A stretch of DNA of 5,905 nt from positions 1 through 5,905 of the forward strand of contig CALGOI010000120.1 of the NCBI GenBank assembly GCA_937959065.1, given 5' to 3'. This stretch comes from an uncultured Ignavibacteriota bacterium. GTDB lineage: Bacteria; Bacteroidota; Ignavibacteria; Tepidaquicellales; Tepidaquicellaceae. The first letter of the stretch is position 1. Each line of letters opens with the position of its first letter. The notes under the pieces are model-generated. The model ran no database searches and was not told where the DNA came from. It saw only the letters and a program-made list of their open reading frames with translations. The translations under genes were made by a program, and so were the position numbers. Positions 1 through 5,905 of the stretch are shown piece by piece.

Positions 1-157
1 CGACCGCAATTGTATCTTTTTGCCTGTCAGGCATTGCGTTTATATCTATACTGCCATACTTTAATTGAAGCCCAAGGTCAAAAGGTTTTAAACGCTCCCG
101 GGAATAGAGAGCAGAAATATTTAACAGAATGAAAAATATTATGGCAGATTTTTTCAT
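1..157 (-). CDS. Exported protein of unknown function, N-terminal fragment
   Basis: An open frame of 52 codons starts with ATG at 157-155 and runs without a stop off the left edge. The N-terminus has a classic Sec signal peptide: MKKS, then a hydrophobic core AIIFFILLNISAL at residues 5-17, then a likely signal peptidase I site near ALYS/RE (about residue 19). No Cys follows the core, so a lipoprotein is unlikely. The short mature part visible (KPFDLGLQLKYGSIDINAM) alternates polar and hydrophobic residues, which would suit a beta-rich or outer-membrane protein, but this is too little to name a family. A sigma70-like promoter lies about 29 bases upstream of the start codon. No Shine-Dalgarno sequence is visible. 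That it is a real exported protein is well supported; its function is unknown. Confidence 0.72.
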   Translation of the reverse strand, partial: MKKSAIIFFILLNISALYSRERLKPFDLGLQLKYGSIDINAMPDRQKDTIAV

Positions 158-185
158 GTAAAAGTTATTATAAATGTGATACGAT

Positions 186-214
186 AATTTATCTATTCAA
201 AAACAACTTGTCAA
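186..214 (-). promoter_or_regulatory. Sigma70-like promoter candidate for the left-edge exported protein
   Basis: On the minus strand a perfect TTGACA box (214-209) is followed by a 17-base spacer and TAAATT (191-186), which matches four of six positions of TATAAT. Transcription would begin near 179, giving a leader of about 20 bases before the ATG at 157. A second TATAAT (172-167) sits only nine bases from the start codon and has no good -35 box at the right distance, so it is less likely. The call rests on consensus matching only. A Bacteroidetes-type promoter (TTTG at -33, TAnnTTTG at -7) was not seen here. Confidence 0.45.
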
Positions 215-398
215 CATAAATTAATAGGAAACAGTAAAAAAGATTCTTGGAGTTACTGTAATTTATAAAGCAGGTAAACTCATTATTGTATTTTTATTCA
301 TATTTTAGGGAAACAAAATGTGCATTAACATTTTTATATGCAACTTACAGTTTCCGGAACCAAGAATTAAAGTAAGGATCTCACCGCTCTGTAAGGTA

Positions 399-427
399 TT
401 GACTAAATAATAAAATATTAACATTAT
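399..427 (+). promoter_or_regulatory. Weak sigma70-like promoter candidate for the outer-membrane fusion protein
   Basis: TTGACT (399-404) is followed by a 17-base, entirely A/T spacer and CATTAT (422-427), which matches four of six positions of TATAAT. The predicted start of transcription is near 434, leaving a leader of about 35 bases before the ATG at 469. In AT-rich DNA such matches arise often by chance, so this is only the best candidate in the region. Confidence 0.3.
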
Positions 428-468
428 TCCGTAGATACCAATGGGGGCGCATAAAATCAGCTATTCAT

Positions 469-3363
469 ATGTCAAAAAAAGGACTTACACTAAATACAGC
501 CCTCATATTTATTGTATTGCTCTCCATATACACTTCACTAAGTAATACATCCTTCGCGCAGTTCGTAGATTTCGGAAAGAACAAGGTACAGTACTCGGAT
601 TTTAACTGGCAGACTCTGGAGACAGAGCACTTCACCATTTACTATTACGAGGGAGCGCAGGACCTCGCGGAGATCGGCGCGTTTTACGCGGAAGAGGCAT
701 ACAAGGACCACCAGCAGAAGTTCAAGTATTCACTGACACATAAAGTGCCGATGATATTCTACTCATCACCGCTGCACTTCAAGCAGAGCAATACGACACC
801 CGGCTTCATTCCGGACGGCGTGGGCGGTTTCTTTGAGTTCATAAAAGGCCGCGTGGTAATTCCGTTCGAGGGATCGCTGGGGCAGTTTAAGCATGTCATA
901 AGGCACGAGATGGTGCACGTATTCATGGTGAGCAAGCTGATAACCGAGCAAAAGATACACGGGCAGGTGGGAGATAAGGACATGCCGCTGTGGTTTACCG
1001 AGGGGCTGGCTGAATACTGGTCGACAGAATGGGACACTCAGGGCGAGATGGTGATGAAGGACGCCGTGCTGAACAACTACATAGTGGGGCTGGATAACTG
1101 GGAAAGGTTTTACGGGACATACATGATGTATAAACTGGGACAGAAGGTACTGTTGTACATCGACGAAAAATACGGAGCGGAAAAGATACTCCAGCTGCTG
1201 GAGAATTTTTACATGGACGATAACTTCTCCGAAGTGATGAAGGTCACGATCGGGAAGGATTACGAGGATTTCGATAAGGAATTTCTCCCCTGGCTGAAAG
1301 CGGAATACTTTTCCGACAGCGCCGAGACGGACAATCCTTCCGAGGCATCGATCGATCTGTATTCGAAAAGCTTCGCTCATAAGCCGGTTCACACGAATGT
1401 AAACGGCAAGGACGAGGTTTACTTCATCGGAAACGAGTACGGTTATACGAGCATATTCAAGGTAGACCCAAAGACGAAAGAGAAGGATTTGGTGGTAGAG
1501 GGCGAGACGAGCGATGAATTCGAGCAGTTCCATTTTTTCAGGACGGGCATAGACATGAGCCCAGACGGACGGCTGGCATTCATCACTCAAAAGGGCGAGA
1601 CGGACGCGATACACATATACGACGTGAAGGCAGACAGGAAGATAGCGGATTACTCGTTCAAGGACATCGTGAACATAGGGTCGCCATCGTGGAGCCCGGA
1701 CGGTAAACGGCTGCTCTTCCCGGCACGAGAATTTACGGGAGAGAGTGATCTTTTCATTCTGGACATGGAGACGGAAAAGCTTACACGGCTGACGAATGAT
1801 TTTTACGATGACAGGGACCCGGACTTCTCACCGGACGGCAACTACGTGGTATTCTCATCAGACAGGACATCATACGGCTACAAGGACAGGTATAACATAT
1901 TTCTATATGATCTCAATAACGGTGAGATAAGCTACCTTACAAACGGCGACCAGGTTGATTACTCGCCGCAATTCTCGAATGACGGAAAGAAAGTGGTATT
2001 TACTTCCGATCTGTATGGAGCACAGAACATCTGGATGATAGACCTGACTAACAGCATTACTTACGAAGGAAGTTCGGGCAGCAATGATCCGGAAAATATA
2101 AAGTACGATAATCTCGACAACATACAAATGAGACAGCTGACGAATTTTACAACAGCTGCATACGACCCGAGATGGATGGGCGATGACAAGATATTATTCT
2201 CATCATTTGAGAACAGGAGCATTGCCGTGAGGATGCTGGATTCGGTAAACTCGACCTATGAAACAGCGGAAACGGTTGTGGATATTGACTATTCAGACAG
2301 AGGTGTGAACTGGACAGCAAATAAGATAAAGGGGGTAAAGGATAAGAACAACAGGAAATACGAAAAAGATTTCTCGCTGGATTTCGCCACGACATCGGTA
2401 TCATCCGACCCGGTATTCGGAACAAACGCAGGCGGAATAATATCACTCAGCGACATGTTGGGCAACGAGAAATACTACTTCCTCCTGTATAATAACTCAG
2501 ACGACGATTCTGAATTCTGGAAGAGTTTCAACGTAGCAGTATCGAAGGTTTCATTAGAGAAGAGGCTGAACTATGCTTATGGCGTTTTCCATTTATCCGG
2601 AAAGCGTTATGACCTGGCGGAGTCGGATTATTCGTATTACGAGAGAATATTCGGCGGTTATGCGAGCTTCTCATACCCGCTGTCTTTATTCAGACGGCTG
2701 GAGGCATCGGTGAGCTTGGCGCAATCACATAAGGAAGTGGACATACTCGACAAAACGAGGTCAACATTACTGACGAACAGGATCAGCTATGTGAAAGATA
2801 ACTCCCTGTGGGGAATGACCGGACCGGTTGACGGGGAGAGACTGAACATAACTTTAGGTTACACCACTGACATAGAGAACTCAAATGTGAACTACTACAG
2901 CATACTGTTCGATTACAGGAAGTATTTCCGGTTAGCGCAGTCTATAACCTTTGCCACACGCGGACAGTATTTCATGAATGAAGGTAAAGACCCGCGAAGG
3001 TTCTTCATGGGCGGAACGTGGTCACTAAGGGGGTGGTCTAGGAACTCGCTCAAAGGGACTAAGCTGTGGCAGACGAATGCTGAGCTGCGTTTCCCGATAC
3101 TCAATCTCTACGATAAAGACCTGCCGCTCGGATTTAATTACATCATACCGGGAATAAGGGGGGGCATTTTCTTCGACGCAGGAAATACGTGGGATGAATT
3201 CAACAACTACGGCGAAACCAAAGGAAGCATCGGCGCAACACTGAAAATTAATACGTTCGGATTTTTGATACTGCGTTATGATGTTGGTAAAAGGATAGAG
3301 AACAACTTCACACACCTGCAGGGAGACTTATTCCATCAGTTCTTCTTCGGCTGGGATTTTTAA
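469..3363 (+). CDS. Outer-membrane fusion: MA-like metallopeptidase domain, TolB-like beta-propeller, Omp85-like barrel
   Basis: This 964-residue exported protein shows three regions. Residues 1-30 form a signal peptide with likely cleavage at SFA/QF. Residues about 45-280 look like a peptidase MA-like (gluzincin) domain: HEMVH at 146-150 supplies the zinc ligands H146 and H150 and catalytic E147, and WFTEGLAEY at 175-183 offers E178 as third ligand. Residues about 300-590 carry beta-propeller (PD40/TolB-type) repeats, marked by SPDG-like turns at 364-367, 409-412, 454-457 and 503-506. Residues about 640-964 look like a C-terminal Omp85/surface-antigen barrel: GGTWSLRGW at 848-856 resembles the conserved (V/L)RG(F/Y/W) loop, FFDAGNTW at 901-908 resembles the next barrel motif, and the protein ends in an aromatic Phe, as BAM substrates do. 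Known family biology suggests an outer-membrane barrel with the other domains in the periplasm; whether it inserts proteins, cleaves them or binds glycans is unknown. The start is fixed by the signal peptide. There is no Shine-Dalgarno sequence; a GGGGG run lies 17-25 bases upstream, too far away. The gene stands alone and converges on ubiX. Confidence 0.9.
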   Translation: MSKKGLTLNTALIFIVLLSIYTSLSNTSFAQFVDFGKNKVQYSDFNWQTLETEHFTIYYYEGAQDLAEIGAFYAEEAYKDHQQKFKYSLTHKVPMIFYSSPLHFKQSNTTPGFIPDGVGGFFEFIKGRVVIPFEGSLGQFKHVIRHEMVHVFMVSKLITEQKIHGQVGDKDMPLWFTEGLAEYWSTEWDTQGEMVMKDAVLNNYIVGLDNWERFYGTYMMYKLGQKVLLYIDEKYGAEKILQLLENFYMDDNFSEVMKVTIGKDYEDFDKEFLPWLKAEYFSDSAETDNPSEASIDLYSKSFAHKPVHTNVNGKDEVYFIGNEYGYTSIFKVDPKTKEKDLVVEGETSDEFEQFHFFRTGIDMSPDGRLAFITQKGETDAIHIYDVKADRKIADYSFKDIVNIGSPSWSPDGKRLLFPAREFTGESDLFILDMETEKLTRLTNDFYDDRDPDFSPDGNYVVFSSDRTSYGYKDRYNIFLYDLNNGEISYLTNGDQVDYSPQFSNDGKKVVFTSDLYGAQNIWMIDLTNSITYEGSSGSNDPENIKYDNLDNIQMRQLTNFTTAAYDPRWMGDDKILFSSFENRSIAVRMLDSVNSTYETAETVVDIDYSDRGVNWTANKIKGVKDKNNRKYEKDFSLDFATTSVSSDPVFGTNAGGIISLSDMLGNEKYYFLLYNNSDDDSEFWKSFNVAVSKVSLEKRLNYAYGVFHLSGKRYDLAESDYSYYERIFGGYASFSYPLSLFRRLEASVSLAQSHKEVDILDKTRSTLLTNRISYVKDNSLWGMTGPVDGERLNITLGYTTDIENSNVNYYSILFDYRKYFRLAQSITFATRGQYFMNEGKDPRRFFMGGTWSLRGWSRNSLKGTKLWQTNAELRFPILNLYDKDLPLGFNYIIPGIRGGIFFDAGNTWDEFNNYGETKGSIGATLKINTFGFLILRYDVGKRIENNFTHLQGDLFHQFFFGWDF

Positions 3364-3376
3364 GACTCCTAAGAAG

Positions 3377-4027
3377 TTAAGCCAGCGGCCTGTCATTTTT
3401 ACAAAGCAGGTCCATCACTTTACCTGCTATGTAATCAGCCAGGTCATCGAAGGACTTCGGGTTATACTCAAAGCTGGGCATTGCTGGAACAAGCTTTCCA
3501 CCCGCATCGATAATCTTAGTCATATTCTCAAGATGAATTTTATTGATTGGCGTTTCCCTGGGCACAATTATCAGAGGTGCATTATGAGAGAACGCGTAAT
3601 CGGCAGATTTTTCGATCAGGTTACGGGCGCTGCCGTTAGCAATACCGGCTATCACTCCCATGGTACAGGGTGAAATCACCATACCGCTGCAGAAATAATC
3701 ATTTGTGAAGATGATCGATTTGAGGTCAAGATTACTATGTACCGAGACGGAGACTTTATGCGCCGGCACATCGGGGAAGATTGCATTCAGCGACCCGGGT
3801 TTTATCTCGATGTTACATTCTTTGTACAGCGTGTACTGCGCGAAATCGGACATAATGAGGTCGACGTGGAATTCGTTAAGCAGGAGCGCTCTAAGCATAC
3901 GGAGTCCGTAGATAGCCCCGCTGGTGCCGGTCATAGCGAGGATGATGTTCCTTCCGCTGCCGTCATAACTCTTAACGAGCGGGATTGTTTCAGTCTGAGT
4001 TGAGATTGAACCCTGTTGGTCGTTCAT
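3377..4027 (-). CDS. ubiX: UbiX/Pad1-family flavoprotein (flavin prenyltransferase homologue)
   Basis: The 216-residue product matches the UbiX family along its length. It has the flavin-binding start TGTSGAIYGLRML (33-45), GMVISPCTMGVIAGIANG (115-132), the signature VPRETP (155-160), IHLENM (164-169) and PAMPSF (181-186). UbiX enzymes join a dimethylallyl group to FMN to make the prenylated flavin used by UbiD-type decarboxylases, often for quinone synthesis. Measured against my memory of Pseudomonas UbiX, the glutamates E49 and E140 correspond to E70 and E158, and R139 to R157. Three other substrate-contact positions differ: R122 is K140, K129 is S147 and Y169 is E187. The usual C-terminal Trp region is also absent. 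An N-terminal extension of about 20 residues precedes the flavin motif. The start is favoured because its ATG overlaps the stop of the upstream permease gene (ATGA, 4 bases), implying coupling. Family membership is firm; normal prenyltransferase activity is less certain. Confidence 0.9.
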   Translation of the reverse strand: MNDQQGSISTQTETIPLVKSYDGSGRNIILAMTGTSGAIYGLRMLRALLLNEFHVDLIMSDFAQYTLYKECNIEIKPGSLNAIFPDVPAHKVSVSVHSNLDLKSIIFTNDYFCSGMVISPCTMGVIAGIANGSARNLIEKSADYAFSHNAPLIIVPRETPINKIHLENMTKIIDAGGKLVPAMPSFEYNPKSFDDLADYIAGKVMDLLCKNDRPLA

Positions 4028-5571
4028 TTTCTTTTCGATTTTAATAAAAGACCTCCAATTACGAACAATAAAACTATGGAGGTGACTATAAATATAATAT
4101 TTTTAAAAATAAAAAGCTGAATGACAAAAATGATAATGCCGAGCAAAATGGTAATGAGTATCTCGAGGAATTTACCTGTGGAATCCATTTGTGAGCTGTC
4201 GAGCGAGAACGGGTAATTACGGTCAAACCTGAATAATACCGCGCTGATAAAGAAAACACCTCCGGTAACGTATGCAAGATTAAATACTATGGATGTAACA
4301 TCAGCTTTACGGAGAAGTATCAGGGTCATTACCAGCAGAAGATATACAAAGAAATTGAAGAAGATGAATTTTAACACGCCGAGACGCAGAGGGACAGGAT
4401 TTTTAAGAGGCAATGAACCATAAATCCATTCGACGTCGTTGGAATTAGTATCGGCTATCTTCGTATTGGAAATAATTAACCGGACACAGAGGATAAATAT
4501 AAATAATATCGACGGGCTAAGCACTGCCACGCTGCCATCCGGCACAAGGGACGCGAGTTTCCTGGATTCAAAGTAAACTCCCCCGGCGAAATCGGTAAAC
4601 GAAGCCATTAATGCGAAAACAACAGGCATCAGAAGGAATATCACGTAGCGCATACGCAGGGTACCTGAATTTACCAGCTGGTCTTTCATAAGAAAATATG
4701 ATGCTCGTTGAAGATTGTCTCTTAAAATCAGTGCTCCTGCAATCTTATCGACAAAGTTGATCTTTTCCTTTTTTGCAGAAGGTTTTTTGCGTGAGATATC
4801 CTTGACGTTCTTTTGCAGCTGCGGGAGATTTGCACGAATCAGAAAAAATGCCAGCAGCATTACTGCTATCGAAGCCGAAAATGAAATTGCAAACAAGCCG
4901 GGATCGGCAAGAGCTTTGGCGAAGTAAACCTGAGGGAGGTACGAGACGAAATCCATCTCAATTATGGAGTGCTTGCCGAGTTCGAATGCTTTGCTGCGGA
5001 GTGAGGTAGAATAAAAAATATACAGAAGGAAGATGATATTAATTGAATAAATGAAAAGATAAGAGACCTTAGAAAAGAATCTGAGTACGAAAGTATATAG
5101 AATTACAAGTAACGATATTATGAAAATGTTAAACAGAAAAACACTAACGACAAACAATGCTGATGATGAAACACTTTCCGTGTAACGGTAATAAAAGAAC
5201 AGTTGAGGCAAAACGATTGCTACCACATAGAAGGAAATGAAAGTAAATGCCGCAAAGAATTTAGAAAAGAAGATCCTTTCTTCTTTCACGGGTAGTGAAT
5301 TAATGAATTCGTCTTCACCTCTATTGAGGAACAGGCTCACGAAATCGCTCAGGATAACAAACGCAAGAAAGAACGCGTTTGTGGACATGCAGATCACTAT
5401 GAAACTATCACGATCGAAATTAGAATATGTGCTGAATGACAGAATGAAATTAGCGAACAGGTACGCGATAAGAATACCAAATAATCTTTTGAAGCCGGAA
5501 TTCTTTTTATCCCGGAAATCCATTTTAACGAAGAGTGAATAAAGGACGGATGTATTTGATGCAGCAGGCAT
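4024..5571 (-). CDS. Polytopic membrane protein resembling an ABC-2 type export permease
   Basis: This 515-residue protein has about 11-12 predicted membrane segments in two halves: near residues 29-46, 56-82, 103-126, 137-164, 168-188 and 227-247, then 308-328, 349-368, 397-420, 427-447, 467-490 and 490-510. A basic, Lys-rich cytoplasmic stretch (250-275, RKKPSAKKEK) and a soluble segment to about 305 join them. Each half has a similar piece after its second helix: INSLPVKEERIFFSKF (90-105) and IYGSLPLKNPVPLRLGVLKF (383-402). The LP(V/L)K motif before a helix is typical of ABC-2 type exporter permeases, and its repetition suggests internal duplication. No ATP-binding subunit is visible in the window, so the transport role is inferred and the substrate unknown. 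The start directly follows the mltG stop; a later Met at residue 17 is a possible alternative. There is no clear Shine-Dalgarno sequence, only an A-rich stretch. The gene overlaps ubiX by 4 bases. Confidence 0.82.
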   Translation of the reverse strand: MPAASNTSVLYSLFVKMDFRDKKNSGFKRLFGILIAYLFANFILSFSTYSNFDRDSFIVICMSTNAFFLAFVILSDFVSLFLNRGEDEFINSLPVKEERIFFSKFFAAFTFISFYVVAIVLPQLFFYYRYTESVSSSALFVVSVFLFNIFIISLLVILYTFVLRFFSKVSYLFIYSINIIFLLYIFYSTSLRSKAFELGKHSIIEMDFVSYLPQVYFAKALADPGLFAISFSASIAVMLLAFFLIRANLPQLQKNVKDISRKKPSAKKEKINFVDKIAGALILRDNLQRASYFLMKDQLVNSGTLRMRYVIFLLMPVVFALMASFTDFAGGVYFESRKLASLVPDGSVAVLSPSILFIFILCVRLIISNTKIADTNSNDVEWIYGSLPLKNPVPLRLGVLKFIFFNFFVYLLLVMTLILLRKADVTSIVFNLAYVTGGVFFISAVLFRFDRNYPFSLDSSQMDSTGKFLEILITILLGIIIFVIQLFIFKNIIFIVTSIVLLFVIGGLLLKSKRK

Positions 5572-5905
5572 CTATTTGTTTTTTTTCTTTTCGTTGAGCT
5601 TTTTTCTGTATTCGCTTGCTTTGCGCTTGTGTTCATCGTAAGTCTCGGAGAATGTGTGACCTCCCTCCCCTGTCGCGACGAAGAAAATGTAATTATGTGA
5701 AGCGGGATTGACGGCTGCTTTAATTGCGTCAAGCCCTGGATTGTTAATTGGTCCCGGCGGAAGACCGTAATTCCGGTAAGTGTTGTAGGGTGAATCAATA
5801 CGCAGGTCTTCGTACAGCAACCGGCTCTTCGGTCCATCGGGCAGAGCGTATTGTATAGTAGGGTCAGCTTCAAGGCGCATACGTTTGCGGAGGCGGTTAT
5901 GATAA
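5572..5905 (-). CDS. mltG: Endolytic murein transglycosylase MltG, C-terminal fragment
   Basis: About 110 C-terminal codons are present; the frame stays open to the right edge, so the N-terminus and start lie outside the window. An internal Met at 5880 is not the start, because the codons before it (YHNRLRKR) already match the family. The fragment carries the MltG/YceG signature in order: NRLRKRMRLEADPTIQYAL, DLRIDSPYNTY, GLPPGPINNPG, an A-x-x-P segment, YIFFVATGEGGHTFS and a final E-H. MltG is an inner-membrane lytic transglycosylase that cuts nascent peptidoglycan strands and is thought to set glycan chain length. The catalytic Glu expected before NRL, and the membrane anchor, lie outside the window. 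The tail is Lys-rich (NEKKKNK) and is encoded by an A-rich stretch containing A8. The stop is TAG, immediately followed in the same frame by the ATG of the permease gene, which indicates an operon. Confidence 0.95.
   Translation of the reverse strand, partial: YHNRLRKRMRLEADPTIQYALPDGPKSRLLYEDLRIDSPYNTYRNYGLPPGPINNPGLDAIKAAVNPASHNYIFFVATGEGGHTFSETYDEHKRKASEYRKKLNEKKKNK

Larger units (their letters stand above)
158..468. other. Divergent intergenic region, AT-rich
   Basis: This 311-base region separates two divergent genes for exported proteins. It holds the two promoter candidates listed separately, a perfect 8-base palindrome TTCCGGAA (352-359), and a 5-base inverted repeat TGCAT/ATGCA (321-325 and 338-342). 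One short open frame of 30 codons lies at 318-410 on the plus strand, with AGGGA six bases before its ATG. Its product (MCINIFICNL...) has no recognisable feature, so I do not call it as a gene. No tRNA, riboswitch or terminator is apparent. Confidence 0.6.

Noticed and set aside
321..342. Inverted repeat TGCAT/ATGCA in the intergenic region
   Set aside because: Only five base pairs with a 12-base AT-rich loop, within chance expectation for AT-rich DNA.
441..545. Alternative ATG at 441 upstream of the fusion gene
   Set aside because: It is in a different frame from the ATG at 469 and ends after 34 codons; the signal peptide clearly begins at 469.
766..1614. Long 282-codon open frame on the minus strand inside the outer-membrane fusion gene
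   Set aside because: It lies wholly antisense to a gene with clear domain motifs, and its translation shows no domain, signal peptide or family resemblance. It is best explained as a by-product of the codon use of the real gene.
3364..3376. Bidirectional terminator in the 13-base convergent gap
   Set aside because: The gap is too short for a stem-loop with a U tract, and no inverted repeat spanning it is visible.
3387..3412. Hairpin GGCCTG/CAGGTC near the convergent gene ends, as a possible terminator
   Set aside because: The stem has six pairs including one G-U and a 14-base loop, no U tract follows in either direction, and it lies within the ubiX coding region.
3737..4003. Plus-strand open frames of 68-88 codons opposite ubiX
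   Set aside because: They are antisense to the conserved UbiX motifs, with no start signal or recognisable product.
5397..5873. 158-codon minus-strand open frame spanning the mltG/permease junction
   Set aside because: It overlaps two well-supported genes in another frame on the same strand, and its translation has no recognisable feature.
5572..5880. Treating the Met at 5880 as the start of the MltG-like protein
   Set aside because: The upstream codons to the edge encode YHNRLRKR, which continues the conserved MltG NRL motif, so the gene is truncated by the window edge and not a short protein.

Overview
The window looks like chromosomal DNA from a member of the Bacteroidota/Chlorobiota/Ignavibacteriota group (FCB), most plausibly an Ignavibacteria-like bacterium. 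The reasons are indirect. There is a large outer-membrane protein of a type I associate with that group, which joins a metallopeptidase-like domain, a TolB-like propeller and an Omp85-like barrel. ATA and AGG codons are frequent, intergenic DNA is AT-rich, and none of the four visible start codons has a convincing Shine-Dalgarno sequence. No marker gene fixes the phylum. I see no mobile elements, CRISPR array, tRNA or rRNA.

Layout from left to right. Bases 1-157 hold the 5' end of a minus-strand gene for an exported protein that runs off the left edge. Bases 158-468 are a divergent AT-rich intergenic region with one good sigma70-like promoter candidate for the left gene and a weaker one for the right gene. 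Bases 469-3363 encode the 964-residue outer-membrane fusion protein on the plus strand. After a 13-base convergent gap come three tightly packed minus-strand genes, which read from the right edge leftwards as: the C-terminal part of the endolytic transglycosylase MltG; a 515-residue polytopic membrane protein resembling an ABC-2 type export permease; and a UbiX-family flavoprotein. The mltG stop codon directly abuts the permease start codon, and the permease stop overlaps the ubiX start by 4 bases. The three are therefore very probably one translationally coupled operon.

Functionally, much of the window concerns the cell envelope: nascent peptidoglycan cleavage (MltG), an inner-membrane permease-like protein, an outer-membrane barrel with periplasmic domains, and an exported protein of unknown type. 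UbiX belongs to flavin cofactor prenylation for UbiD-type decarboxylases, usually linked to quinone biosynthesis, and does not obviously share a pathway with its operon neighbours. The most interesting points are the three-part outer-membrane protein, the loss of several expected substrate-contact residues in the UbiX homologue, and the single in-frame TAG codon that separates mltG from the permease gene. I found no clear evidence of a new defence or mobile system.
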